Part shown: piece after piece, positions 26,035 to 35,637 of the stretch
Layout of the letters: every line of letters starts with the position of its first letter
How positions within the stretch are numbered: the first letter of the stretch is position 1
Origin: Enterovibrio norvegicus FF-33
GTDB lineage: Bacteria > Pseudomonadota > Gammaproteobacteria > Enterobacterales > Vibrionaceae
NCBI RefSeq assembly: GCF_000286835.2
Contig: NZ_AJYD02000038.1
Coordinates: 2,898,284 to 2,962,283 of the forward strand
DNA: 64,000 nucleotides
Direction: 5' to 3'
Notes under the pieces: model-generated
The model's database searches: none
Seen by the model: only the letters and a program-made list of their open reading frames with translations
What the model was told of the DNA's origin: nothing
Position numbers and translations under genes: made by a program

Positions 26035-27054
26035 TTACTTATCAGGATAACCATTCGGGTTGTTTGACTGCCAACGCCACGTATCCGTTACCATGTCATC
26101 AAGCGTATGGGTGGCTTTCCAATCCAGTTCAGTTTGCGCTTTGATTGGGTCAGCCCAGCACTCAGCGATATCGCCCGCGCGACGTGGCGCCACTTGATAG
26201 GCAATCTCTTTGCCGCTGGCTTGGCTAAAGGCCGCAACCATTTCCAATACGCTCTTACCGTCGCCAGTCCCCAAGTTGTAAATATGCAGCCCAGGCTTAG
26301 GCCCGACTTTATCCAGCGCCGCCAAATGGCCATTTGCCAAATCAACAACGTGAATATAATCACGCACGCCACTGCCATCTGGCGTTGGGTAATCATCACC
26401 AAACACCGACAAAAACTCGCGGCGACCAACAGCCACTTGTGAAATGAACGGCATCAAGTTATTCGGAATACCTTGTGGGTCTTCACCCATCTCACCGGAC
26501 TTGTGTGAGCCTACAGGGTTGAAGTAACGAAGCAGCGTAATGCTCCAATCAGGATTTGCTTTGTGGAAATCCGTTAAACACTCTTCCACCATCAGCTTGC
26601 TGCGACCATATGGGTTGGTGGCAGACGTTGGGAAATCTTCACGAATAGGCACAGAGGCCGGGTCGCCGTATACCGTGGCAGAAGAACTAAAGATGATTGA
26701 TTTCACCCCCGCATCACGCATGGCATCCACCAGCACCAGTGTACCGTTCACGTTGTTGTCGTAGTATTCAAGCGGCTTTTCTACCGACTCACCCACCGCT
26801 TTCAAACCCGCAAAGTGGATGACTGCTTTGATGTTGTTTTCTTTTTCAAAAACAGAAGTAAGAAAAGCTTTGTCTCGAATATCACCTTGATAGAAGTTAG
26901 GTCGCTTACCCGTGAGCTTTTCTATACGATCAAGCACAGCCAACTTACTGTTGTGCAGGTTATCCACCAATACCGGATTAAACCCTGCTTCAATCATTTG
27001 TACGCAGGTATGGCTACCAATATAACCAACACCACCAGTAACGAGAACGTCCAT
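26035..27054 (-). CDS. galE: UDP-glucose 4-epimerase
   Basis: The start chosen at ATG 27054 gives 339 residues, the usual GalE length, with AGGA 7 nt upstream. An in-frame ATG at 27078 adds eight non-family residues. NAD-binding GGVGYIG follows the first strand, the SSSATVYG segment and YGRSK give the catalytic Ser/Tyr/Lys, and RYFNPVGSH is the sugar-binding loop. It interconverts UDP-glucose and UDP-galactose for the polysaccharide. It lies downstream of a decayed galR-like gene facing away. Confidence 0.95.
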   Translation of the reverse strand: MDVLVTGGVGYIGSHTCVQMIEAGFNPVLVDNLHNSKLAVLDRIEKLTGKRPNFYQGDIRDKAFLTSVFEKENNIKAVIHFAGLKAVGESVEKPLEYYDNNVNGTLVLVDAMRDAGVKSIIFSSSATVYGDPASVPIREDFPTSATNPYGRSKLMVEECLTDFHKANPDWSITLLRYFNPVGSHKSGEMGEDPQGIPNNLMPFISQVAVGRREFLSVFGDDYPTPDGSGVRDYIHVVDLANGHLAALDKVGPKPGLHIYNLGTGDGKSVLEMVAAFSQASGKEIAYQVAPRRAGDIAECWADPIKAQTELDWKATHTLDDMVTDTWRWQSNNPNGYPDK

Positions 27055-27360
27055 TTTTAAATCCTGTTTTGCTTGCATATCAGCTTATACCAACATAACA
27101 ACCGCTGCAAAAGCGCCTGCTGTGTCTTTAAGTAACCGAAAGCACGAATATTAATTAAAAATCTGGCAATGATTATATCGCCAATCGGCAAGTTTTCCGA
27201 TAACTATCTAGATACTCTCGCCTACCAATTTGGACCAGCCGCACGCGATAACCGTCAACCTTCGTGCGCTTTGATTCTAGGAGCAAGCACATCGCGGTAT
27301 GACGAAATTTTGAGTCCTATTAGTTGAAGATCAGGATGAGGGTGAGAACGTCGCAGTTAA

Positions 27361-28085
27361 CATGGCCGAAAATTAATGGTGGCGAGCGGGGATTATCAGG
27401 TCCAATGCGAGGAAGATGCGCTTCAGTTTCTGGTGGGGAAAGGCTGCCAACACATTGTGATGCATAGCAAAGCCATGAGTGATGACGCGCTCACCGCATG
27501 GGCGAAAAACTGCCTGGGCTAGTGCTGGTGAATCGCTGTGTGAAAGACATCGCGCCGCAGTGTGTGTGGCTCGATAATGCACAAGGCACGTACTTGGCTA
27601 CCAAGCATCTGATTGAACACGGCCACCGAGAAATTGCGTATATTTCTTGTGAAATGGCGTTAGATGATAAAGCCGCGAGGTTTGAGGGGTATCAACGTGC
27701 GTTGCAAGAGGTGGGAATTGCGGTGAATCCAGACTGGGTTGAAGAGGTGCCGTTTGGCGAGCAAAGCGGTGCAATAGCGGCGACTAACCTTCTCAACAAA
27801 GGCTTGCCGGTTACCGCCGTGGTGGCCTTCAACGATTTCTTTGCCGCTGCCGCCATGCAGGTGTTTCGCGAACAAGGCGTGAGCATGCCAGAGCGGTTAT
27901 CGATTGTGGGGTTTGATGACGTGCTGCCCTCGTGCTATTTCAGCCCTGCACTGACAACGATAAGAGGCCCTATTGAGAGCGCGGGCATGAATGCGGCCAG
28001 ATTATCGCTAGGTGAACAAACCACCGCGCCGGTGCGCGAGTTCCAGCCAATTTTGATTAAGCGCCAATCGGTGCAAAGGCGTTAA
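27361..28085 (+). pseudogene. GalR/LacI-family regulator, truncated and frameshifted
   Basis: A LacI-type ligand-binding domain is recognisable but the DNA-binding helix-turn-helix is absent. The first piece (27361 to about 27515) reads GRKLMVASGDYQV...HIVMHSKAMSDDALTAWAKN, then hits a stop. The sequence continues in another frame from about 27498 (LPGLVLVNR...), running through IGFDDV near the end to 28085. One frameshift near 27,500 plus loss of the N-terminus make it non-functional as a repressor. Its place divergent from galE suggests it once controlled galactose genes. Confidence 0.78.
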
Positions 28086-28314
28086 GGCTGAGCGAGTTGG
28101 CCCTTTTAGCAGGCCAATCATGCTCTCGCTTCTCTTTTTATCCTTGTTTCTTATCTCGTGACACTGAGCGGCTCTTACTCGACCCGACCTTCCCACCAAT
28201 AAGACAAAACAACCCGCCATCGCCCATTACTATCCTCTCTATCACATCACTCGTAACAGACTGATAAGCAATTCATTTCTATTAATCGCATTGATTAATG
28301 CAGAGGGGATACGG

Positions 28315-28959
28315 ATGTCCAAAACGCTCTTCACCATTGCCATCATTTTATCTTTGATGGGCTGCAATCATTCAACGTCAAACCCAAATACCCGTTCGAC
28401 GCCCCCTTCCAATGATGCGCCGCCGTCATCAGAGCCCGACACTGAAACTGATACTGATAATCAGGAAGAAGAATCAACGTCATCGTTTTCCATGGAACTA
28501 AGAGCGCAACCGTCGGTAGACGATCAACTTGGGCTTATCTACCAACATTTTGACCATACCCTCGACAGAACCGATTCGTTGACAGGCACTGATGACAATC
28601 AAGACGGTATTCGTGACGACATTGAAGCCTTTTTAAACATGCTGGAAGTGGAAGAGCCGGTGAGAAATGCCCTCAAACAAAATGCACGTCATGTTCAAGA
28701 TAACCTTCACTATGATTTCACCGAAGATACGCCAGAGAATGAAGATCTCGCGTTTGAAATCAGTAAGAACTACGTCAAAGTCATTGCTTGCGAGGGCTTT
28801 CTAGGCATGCCTGTGCGTGACATGACCAATACGTCAAAGACGCTCGTCGCACTCACCTACAACACCAAAGCACGCACCATGGCATTTCTGGCCTACAACA
28901 GGCTGTTAGATGGAAACTACTATAAAATGCTTGACGACAAGGAGGAGTATTGTGAATAA
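28315..28959 (+). CDS. Predicted lipoprotein of unknown function
   Basis: I start at ATG 28315 (preceded by GAGGGG) rather than an upstream frame, giving 214 residues. A lipoprotein signal ends at LSLMGC near residue 17, followed by a Thr/Ser/Pro/Glu/Asp-rich linker to about 60. A segment TDDNQDGIRDDIEAFL near 96 resembles a calcium-binding DxNxDGxxD loop. The rest is helical and acidic. Its stop overlaps the next reading frame's GTG, so the two were co-translated. No known family is recognised. Confidence 0.62.
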   Translation: MSKTLFTIAIILSLMGCNHSTSNPNTRSTPPSNDAPPSSEPDTETDTDNQEEESTSSFSMELRAQPSVDDQLGLIYQHFDHTLDRTDSLTGTDDNQDGIRDDIEAFLNMLEVEEPVRNALKQNARHVQDNLHYDFTEDTPENEDLAFEISKNYVKVIACEGFLGMPVRDMTNTSKTLVALTYNTKARTMAFLAYNRLLDGNYYKMLDDKEEYCE

Positions 28960-29949
28960 ACACCTCATTACGATGATGTTTATTGTTTTAGCATCACAAC
29001 CCTTGCACGCAGCAACATCGCCATTGTTCACATCGCCCCTGCTTCGCCTATCTTGAACGGTGACTATGTATTATCAAGCAGCGACTTCGTGATAAACGGG
29101 TTACAGTTTACCGGCCCCACTAGTGTGCCATTGCCCAATGCCTTACTGCCTATCACCCGCACTGACCCATCAGGTCACATGTTGATTGAAAGTTATTTAG
29201 GGCAATCAAAGACACGCACAAAAATAAAAAGTCTGATCAGCAAAGCATTTGCTCGCCTGAGTAAACCAGAGATGGAAGATTACCTGTTCCAACTGAGTTT
29301 TGAGTACTCAGCAAACTTTGTACAGCATCATGAAAAAGCGCAATTCGACTTTATCGATTCCAAGAAAGATCGTAAATACTGTGATTTCTTTTGTTATGAG
29401 TACCTAACACGCACCTCCGAGCGCGCGACCTATCCTCATATATACGAGCTAAAACCCGCTGAAAATGTCAAACCACTGATTTTTGTGGAAAGAAAGGAAG
29501 AACAAGACGAGGAAACAAATAACGAGGATGGCGCAGAGGAAAGTTCAGGCGGCGGTGATGGCGCAGAAACAGAAGAAGGAACCGGTGAAGATATGGAAGG
29601 GAAAACGCGTAACATTCATGTTGAAACCTGCCAGAAAATCCCCGAGGAAGGCTCATTCCTGTTTGGCGAATTCTCAAACATTACCGATCTTTCATCACCG
29701 TTGGACATGACCAAAAAGCTCAAAGTGATAGACCGATACGGTGATACCTGGATATCCAAAACCCGAGATGTCAGCCCCCGTTATGAAGACGGTTACTCAC
29801 CCTGCGCAGGTAATGGCGAAAACATCGAAATCATCGCGAGTCAGGCTCACTACACCAGCAAGCAAAAAAGCTATCTCGAGAAAAATGACCTGTCAGGTAA
29901 CTATCGAACAGGATCAACCGATCTCGACGGAACTTGCATACTGCACTGA
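28952..29949 (+). pseudogene. Exported protein of unknown function with a frameshift after the signal peptide
   Basis: A strong GGAGGAG site precedes GTG 28952, which opens a signal peptide (NKHLITMMFIVLASQPLHAA). That frame stops at about 29055. The body of the protein (about 298 residues, to 29949) continues in the next frame, joining somewhere near 28,985-29,010. The body has an acidic Glu/Gly-rich tract near residues 155-180 and several cysteines. It is paired with the lipoprotein upstream. Either it is broken, or the shift is programmed or a sequencing error. Function is unknown. Confidence 0.55.
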
Positions 29950-30016
29950 GGCGAGTTGGCGAGTACGTATCCATTCTTACTCGCCACTCGACACTGCTCT
30001 CCCTCGCCCCTGCTCG

Positions 30017-31093
30017 TTACGCCATCTCCACCAACGGTGCTTTACCCATCCACTGGCGAATTTTCGACGTGATACGAAATATGTGGCTAATGGTGGCAAA
30101 GTAAACCGCAAACAATGCCATGAAGGTGATGAACATAGCGGTTTCATTCACTTGATATAACTCACCCCAAATACCGATACCGGCGAACGAAGCAGCAAGC
30201 AGACAAATCGCCACCAAGGTCATACGAGATGACAACCCGATACGCTGACAAATGTGATGCAAGTGCTCACGATCAGGTCTAAACGGTGAATGCCCTTTGC
30301 GAACACGACGCACCATAATGGTTGCCATGTCCATGAGCGGTAACGCAATAAACCAAAGCGCAGTCACCGGGTTTATCGAGGTGGAGTGATCGGGCTGAGA
30401 GCCGCGGATCAAAAACCACACCACGGTAAAGCCAATCAACATGCTGCCCGCATCACCCATAAACACCTTAAAGCGGGGGCCAAGCGGAATACCAAGATTA
30501 AGCAAAACGTACGGAATAATCGCCGCAATCAACATGGCACAGTTCAGCGCAAGAGCGACATCCCCTTGCAACCAAAACATAATACCCAAGGCCCCAAAAG
30601 ACACTGAGGCCAAACCGCCCAGCAAGCCATCGATACCATCCACCATGTTAAAGGCGTTAATCGCGCCGATCACGGCAACGATAGTCACGGCGTAGCTCAC
30701 CCAATCAGGCAAATACACAGGCACATTACCGGCAATGTTGCCCAAACTCTCTAAGCTCAAGTTCGCCAACATGATCATAGAAAGCGAAATAGCGCCCTGC
30801 ACAAACAGGCGCACTTTAAAGCTGATATCGAATTTATCGTCGAGCACACCAATACCAATCAATACCGCGCCACAGGCGAGATACAACCAATCGCTTTGCG
30901 CCATATCGATATATAAAAGGGAGGACAGCAAAATCGAACAATAAATGGAAACGCCACCAACAAGCGGAATCGCACCCTTGTGATGTTTACGCTCATTCGG
31001 TTTATCAACCAAATTAATTTTCTTCGCCACTTTTCGGAAAACAAAAAGCAGCACAAAAGACAACAGAAATGTTGTTGTGATAGCCAAAGACAT
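30017..31093 (-). CDS. wecA: WecA-like undecaprenyl-phosphate sugar-1-phosphate transferase (copy 2)
   Basis: The 358-residue protein is a clear paralogue of the one at 23025-24104, sharing LVDKPNERKHHKGAIPLVGG at the start, NAFNMVDGIDGLLGG, MGDAGSMLIGFT and DREHLHHICQR. It has about eleven membrane helices. It would prime lipid-linked repeat-unit synthesis with a HexNAc-1-phosphate. It is preceded upstream by the GATTACG heptamer array and separated by it from galU. Two primers in one locus may serve different repeat units. Confidence 0.85.
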   Translation of the reverse strand: MSLAITTTFLLSFVLLFVFRKVAKKINLVDKPNERKHHKGAIPLVGGVSIYCSILLSSLLYIDMAQSDWLYLACGAVLIGIGVLDDKFDISFKVRLFVQGAISLSMIMLANLSLESLGNIAGNVPVYLPDWVSYAVTIVAVIGAINAFNMVDGIDGLLGGLASVSFGALGIMFWLQGDVALALNCAMLIAAIIPYVLLNLGIPLGPRFKVFMGDAGSMLIGFTVVWFLIRGSQPDHSTSINPVTALWFIALPLMDMATIMVRRVRKGHSPFRPDREHLHHICQRIGLSSRMTLVAICLLAASFAGIGIWGELYQVNETAMFITFMALFAVYFATISHIFRITSKIRQWMGKAPLVEMA

Positions 31094-31122
31094 AGTGGGT
31101 TCTTATTTTGGTTATAGAGACA

Positions 31123-31205
31123 GGTTACGGATTACGGATTACGGATTATGGATTACGGATTACGGATTACGGATTACGGATTACGGATTACGGATTACGG
31201 ATTTT
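31123..31205. repeat. GATTACG heptamer tandem array (about 12 copies)
   Basis: Roughly 83 bp of head-to-tail GATTACG with few variants, between wecA copy 2 and galU. It is followed by a TTTTCCCTGTAAT...TTCCCGTATTC-type tail up to about 31,290. The same pair of motifs recurs at 47176-47335 beside the four-helix-bundle gene. Confidence 0.9.
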
Positions 31206-31294
31206 CCCAAGGTCACACTGATTTTCAAGCTTTTCCCTGTAATCGGTATTCCTTGCTCTTCCCGTATTCGAGCTCTTCCCCGTATTCCTAGCTC

Positions 31295-32119
31295 TTACCC
31301 CTTATAAACATTCTCAAAGCAGTAATTGGTGGCTTCAATAAACCCTTCGACGCTGCCGCAATCAAAACGCTTACCTTTAAACTTGTACGCCAATACACAA
31401 CCGCTCTTGGCCTGTTGTAGTAATGCATCCGTTATTTGGATTTCGCCCCCCTTACCTGGGGGTGTATTTTCAATAATATCGAAAATATCCGGCGTCAAAA
31501 TGTAGCGGCCAATGATCGCCAAATTACTTGGCGCTGTGCCCTGCTCTGGTTTTTCGACCATGTCAGTCACACGCATTAGGTTATCGGTTAATGGTTCACC
31601 CGCAATCACGCCGTACTTATGGGTTTCATCGGCTGGCACTTCTTCGACGGCAACAATTGAGCAACGGAACTGCTTATACAACGCCACCATTTGCGCCAGC
31701 ACGCCTTGGTCGGGGTTAATGCAAAGGTCATCCGCCAGAACAACAGCAAATGGGTTATCACCCACTAAGTCACGCCCCGTTAAAATGGCATGGCCTAGGC
31801 CTTTCATTTCACGTTGGCGAATATAGGTAAAGTTCGCTGAATCAATCACACTGCGAATATCATCAAGCAAGGCTTCTTTGCTGGTGCCTGATATTTGATG
31901 TTCCAATTCATAGTTCTTATCGAAGTGGTCCATCAAAGAGTGTTTACCACGGCCAGTGACAATACACATGTCCGTCATGCCTGCTTGAATGGCTTCATCA
32001 ACACCGTATTCAATTAAAGGCTTGTTGACGATTGGCATCATTTCTTTTGGCATGGATTTGGTGGCTGGCAAAAAGCGTGTCCCGTAGCCAGCAGCGGGAA
32101 ATAAGCATTTTTTTATCAT
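31295..32119 (-). CDS. galU: UTP-glucose-1-phosphate uridylyltransferase
   Basis: The 274-residue protein starts with CLFPAAGYGTRFLPATKSMPKEM, the nucleotidyltransferase signature with catalytic lysine. It then has VVLADD near 125 and EKP near 185. It makes UDP-glucose, the substrate of both GalE and Ugd encoded nearby. It is slightly shorter than E. coli GalU at the C-terminus. Flanked by repeat tracts on both sides. Confidence 0.93.
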   Translation of the reverse strand: MIKKCLFPAAGYGTRFLPATKSMPKEMMPIVNKPLIEYGVDEAIQAGMTDMCIVTGRGKHSLMDHFDKNYELEHQISGTSKEALLDDIRSVIDSANFTYIRQREMKGLGHAILTGRDLVGDNPFAVVLADDLCINPDQGVLAQMVALYKQFRCSIVAVEEVPADETHKYGVIAGEPLTDNLMRVTDMVEKPEQGTAPSNLAIIGRYILTPDIFDIIENTPPGKGGEIQITDALLQQAKSGCVLAYKFKGKRFDCGSVEGFIEATNYCFENVYKG

Positions 32120-32124
32120 TTTAG

Positions 32125-32273
32125 TAAAGGTCCTAGTATTTTAGGTCCTAGATCCTAGGTAAGAGAGTCCTAGGGAGAACCTTTGCGACTAATCATTTGT
32201 GGGGAAAAGATAAATGGAGTTAAGTCGATATATTTCCTAGGCCCTAGGATCTTCTTTTCCTAGGACCTGAATT
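32125..32273. repeat. CCTAGGAC-rich short-repeat tract, second copy
   Basis: Degenerate CCTAGG-containing strings fill the gap between galU and ugd copy 2. The segment ending TTCTTTTCCTAGGACCT matches the tract at 25838-26034. No gene. Confidence 0.6.
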
Positions 32274-33440
32274 TTAATCACTTCCAAACAAATCTCGGGT
32301 ATAAACCTTGCTGGCTACATCCGCTAATTCTTCTGCCATGCGGTTCGAAACGATCACATCAGATTTCGCTTTAAATGCATCAAGGTCGGCCATGACTTCA
32401 GAATGGAAGAACTCTTTTTCTTGAAGTACAGGTTCATACACAACAACTTCAATGCCTTTGGCTTTCAAGCGTTTCATGATCCCTTGAATAGAAGACGCAC
32501 GGAAGTTATCAGACCCTGACTTCATAATCAGGCGATAGATTCCGACGGTTTGAGGATTCTTCTTTAGAATAGATTCCGCGACGAAGTCTTTACGTGTGGT
32601 GTTTGCATCTACTATTGCGTTAATCAGGCAGTTAGGTACGTCTTGGTAATTTGCGCGTAGCTGCTTGGTATCTTTTGGCAGACAGTAGCCACCGTATCCA
32701 AACGAAGGGTTGTTGTAGTGGTTACCAATACGAGGGTCTAAACCAACACCTTCGATAATCTGGCGTGCATCAAGGCCATGAGATTCAGCGTAAGAATCCA
32801 ACTCGTTAAAGTAAGCCACACGCATTGCAAGGTAAGTATTGGAGAACAACTTAACTGCTTCTGCTTCCGTTGAATTAGTGAAAAGTACTTCAATCTTTTC
32901 TTTCACTGCACCTTCAACGAGAAGACTGGCGAAGACTCGTGCACGTTCACTTCGCTCACCCACAATAATGCGAGAGGGGTAGAGGTTATCGTGAAGCGCT
33001 TTACCTTCACGCAGAAACTCCGGCGAGAAAAGAATATTCTCACAGCCAAATTCTTCCTTAATACGTTGAGTATAACCAACAGGCACAGTGGATTTAATCA
33101 CCATCACTGCTTCAGGATTAATAGTCATAACATCTTTAATCACAGCTTCAACAGAAGATGTATTAAAGTAGTTATTCTTAACGTCATAATCCGTTGGCGT
33201 TGCGATAACAACAAACGCAGCGTTCTTGTAGGCTTCTTCTTTATCCAAAGTCGCTATAAAGTTTAGATCTTTATTTTTAAGGAAGTCTGTAATTTCAGTA
33301 TCAACGATCGGAGAAATACGATCATTTAGTAACTGGACTTTTTCTTGGATAATATCAACCGCTATAACTTCATGGTTTTGCGCCAATAGCATAGCGTTGG
33401 AAAGGCCAACATAGCCTGTTCCGGCAATAGCAATTTTCAT
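32274..33440 (-). CDS. ugd: UDP-glucose 6-dehydrogenase (copy 2)
   Basis: This 388-residue Ugd has GTGYVGL (7-13), [16 protein letters not shown] near 140 and the active-site [11 protein letters not shown] near 252. It supplies UDP-glucuronate. It lies 15 nt after the phosphomannomutase gene and is probably the last gene of the long RfaH-dependent polysaccharide operon. Copy 1 (24142-25308) points the same way 8.1 kb off. Confidence 0.95.
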   Translation of the reverse strand: MKIAIAGTGYVGLSNAMLLAQNHEVIAVDIIQEKVQLLNDRISPIVDTEITDFLKNKDLNFIATLDKEEAYKNAAFVVIATPTDYDVKNNYFNTSSVEAVIKDVMTINPEAVMVIKSTVPVGYTQRIKEEFGCENILFSPEFLREGKALHDNLYPSRIIVGERSERARVFASLLVEGAVKEKIEVLFTNSTEAEAVKLFSNTYLAMRVAYFNELDSYAESHGLDARQIIEGVGLDPRIGNHYNNPSFGYGGYCLPKDTKQLRANYQDVPNCLINAIVDANTTRKDFVAESILKKNPQTVGIYRLIMKSGSDNFRASSIQGIMKRLKAKGIEVVVYEPVLQEKEFFHSEVMADLDAFKAKSDVIVSNRMAEELADVASKVYTRDLFGSD

Positions 33441-33455
33441 AGTTTTCTCGGAAGA

Positions 33456-34883
33456 TTAAGAAAAGTGAACAGTCTGAATGTTTTGTAGGGCTTGGTTTAC
33501 AATACGTTGAGCGCTCATCTCGGAGTCAGATTCAGCATAACAACGCAACTCGGGGGCATTGCCAGAAGGCCTAAAATGAATGATATCGCCATTCACGAGA
33601 GTGATACGCAAGCCATCTGTTTGATCGACAAATTCAACCTGAGCGGATTCAAAACCCAATGCGCTCAAGAATGACGACGGCTGTGCTTGAGCGCTGGCTA
33701 AAATCGCTACGCTCTTTTCAGTAGCAAAATTTTGGATACGATCACTGTGCGTAAAGCGTTTAGGTAATAGCTCTACCAACGTAGAAATTGCGATATCCTT
33801 GGATGCAGAAAGAAGCATTAATGCGGGAAGCACAGCATCTCTCGTTGGTAGAGCTTTAATGATCTGTCCACCAAACGTTACGTCTGATCCTAAAAGAAAA
33901 CCGCCATTAGCTTCAAAACCGGCAACACTCTCGTGATTTTTTGCAAGATGATCAAACTCTGCAATCACATAGGGAGAACCAATCTTTGTGCGAGAGGTAT
34001 GTGGGAATACATTAGATAGCTCGACAGAAGTATTGCAGCTAACCGGCAATGCTAACGCTTCTATTCCTAACTCTTTTGCACACAATAGACCAAGAACATC
34101 CCCTCTCAACCAATTACCCTTTTCGTCAGAGACTAATGGTCTATCGCCATCACCATCTGTGGAGAAAATGAAATCAAGTTCATGTTGTTGAAACCAACCA
34201 ATTGCCTTTAGTTTATCCGCCTCAGAAACAGCTTCAGTGTCGATAGGAACAAACTCATCGCTCCGCTCAAGCGAAATAACTTCTGCCCCCATACTTTCAA
34301 ACAGTTGTCCGTATAGATCACGTCCAGCACTTGAATGTTCGTAAATACCAATGCGGCGACCTTTTAGAAAGTGCTTATCCAATAGAGAAACATTTCGGTC
34401 AAGGTAAGCCTCAGAAGCTTTTGAGCTTACGAACAGTTCTTCTTCACTGACTGAGAGTGAAAATTCAACGTTCGCGTTCAAAATAGCTTGCTCATCGCCT
34501 TTGGTGATTTCACCATCTGGGCGGTAAAATTTCAGGCCATTTCGATCAAACGGAATATGGCTGCCGGTGACCATAATACAGGGCATTTTATCTTGCATGG
34601 CAACATAAGCCAAAGCTGGCGTTGGAACAACACCATAATAAATTGGTGTTAACCCCATTTGCTTTACCGCACTAACAATAGCTTTCGCCATATCAGGGCT
34701 ACTAGGGCGATTATCTATCGCGATAGCTACCGATTCGAACTCAAACTGATTACGGACGGAACAAATAAAAGCATGGGTGAAAGCGGCACAAGCTTCCGGA
34801 GTAAATTGCTCAACCAAGCCTCTGGCACCGCTAGTACCAAATTGTATGCCTGAGCGCGAGAGAACATTAGACGTCATTAGCAT
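33456..34883 (-). CDS. manB: Phosphomannomutase (ManB/CpsG-type)
   Basis: I place the start at ATG 34883, giving 475 residues. The longer frame to 34958 would run into the upstream gene. Family motifs are IQFGTSGARGLV near 13, the phosphoserine loop TGSHIPFDRNG near 106, metal-binding DGDGDRP near 242 and sugar-binding EANGGFLLG near 325. It converts mannose-6-P to mannose-1-P for GDP-mannose and then GDP-fucose. The active-site loop reads TGSH rather than the more common TASH. It overlaps or abuts the glycosyltransferase upstream. Confidence 0.87.
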   Translation of the reverse strand: MLMTSNVLSRSGIQFGTSGARGLVEQFTPEACAAFTHAFICSVRNQFEFESVAIAIDNRPSSPDMAKAIVSAVKQMGLTPIYYGVVPTPALAYVAMQDKMPCIMVTGSHIPFDRNGLKFYRPDGEITKGDEQAILNANVEFSLSVSEEELFVSSKASEAYLDRNVSLLDKHFLKGRRIGIYEHSSAGRDLYGQLFESMGAEVISLERSDEFVPIDTEAVSEADKLKAIGWFQQHELDFIFSTDGDGDRPLVSDEKGNWLRGDVLGLLCAKELGIEALALPVSCNTSVELSNVFPHTSRTKIGSPYVIAEFDHLAKNHESVAGFEANGGFLLGSDVTFGGQIIKALPTRDAVLPALMLLSASKDIAISTLVELLPKRFTHSDRIQNFATEKSVAILASAQAQPSSFLSALGFESAQVEFVDQTDGLRITLVNGDIIHFRPSGNAPELRCYAESDSEMSAQRIVNQALQNIQTVHFS

Positions 34884-34884
34884 A

Positions 34885-35637
34885 TTAAACACTCTTGAAG
34901 AATTGGGGTATTTTTGAAAGGTTTTTGACCAAAATCGCTTTCGCCCAAGGAACTTCACTGTTATTAAGTGCTCGAATATCTTCTTTGGTCTTATGAATAA
35001 TATTCGAAATACTACGGTTACTTGCTCCGCCTACGCGCATCTTTATTGTGACGGTAGGAACATAGCACAGTGTAATTTCACCTTTCCAGAGATACCTTAG
35101 AAGTGAGTCGTAATCAGCAGCGATTTTGTATGACAAATCAAAAAGGCCATGTTCTTCATAAAGTGATTTTTTCATATAGAATGTTGGATGAGGAGGCATC
35201 CATCCATATTTCATCGACTCTCGTTTATATTCTTTAGACTTCCAATATCGGAGTACCTTATTGGTATCTAACTTGTCTACATATTGCAAATCAGAGTAAA
35301 CCGCATCCGCATTACTCTCCTTAATTGTAGATACGATGTCAGCAACAGCATCTTCATAAGCAAATAAATCATCAGAGTGCAAGAAACCTACAATATCACC
35401 TGTGGCCGCTCGTATCCCTTTATTAAGCGCATCATAAATACCATTATCTGGCTCCGAAATCACTTTAGATATACGAGTGCAATTTTTAGATATTATTTCT
35501 AAAGTCTCATCAGAAGAATTGCCGTCTACAATGATGTACTCAATGTCTGGATATGTTTGTAATTCCAATGAGCGGAGTGTGTCGGTAATGGTTTTCGCAC
35601 TATTATAAGTCGCTGTGATAATACTAACTTTCATCAA
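34885..35637 (-). CDS. Family 2 glycosyltransferase
   Basis: The 250-residue GT-A protein begins [14 protein letters not shown], has LHSDD near 87-91 as the DXD-type metal site, and resembles colanic-acid WcaE-like enzymes. It would add one sugar to the lipid-linked repeat unit at the cytoplasmic face. It overlaps the manC stop by 4 nt, so it is part of the same operon. Donor and acceptor cannot be read from sequence. Confidence 0.85.
   Translation of the reverse strand: MMKVSIITATYNSAKTITDTLRSLELQTYPDIEYIIVDGNSSDETLEIISKNCTRISKVISEPDNGIYDALNKGIRAATGDIVGFLHSDDLFAYEDAVADIVSTIKESNADAVYSDLQYVDKLDTNKVLRYWKSKEYKRESMKYGWMPPHPTFYMKKSLYEEHGLFDLSYKIAADYDSLLRYLWKGEITLCYVPTVTIKMRVGGASNRSISNIIHKTKEDIRALNNSEVPWAKAILVKNLSKIPQFFKSV

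Noticed and set aside
31123-31205. Possible CRISPR array
   Set aside because: The unit is 7 bp without spacers and no cas gene is present.
31077-31307. 76-residue rightward frame with RITDYGL repeats
   Set aside because: It is the translation of the GATTACG heptamer array; the repeat protein is an artefact of a 7-bp period read in all frames.
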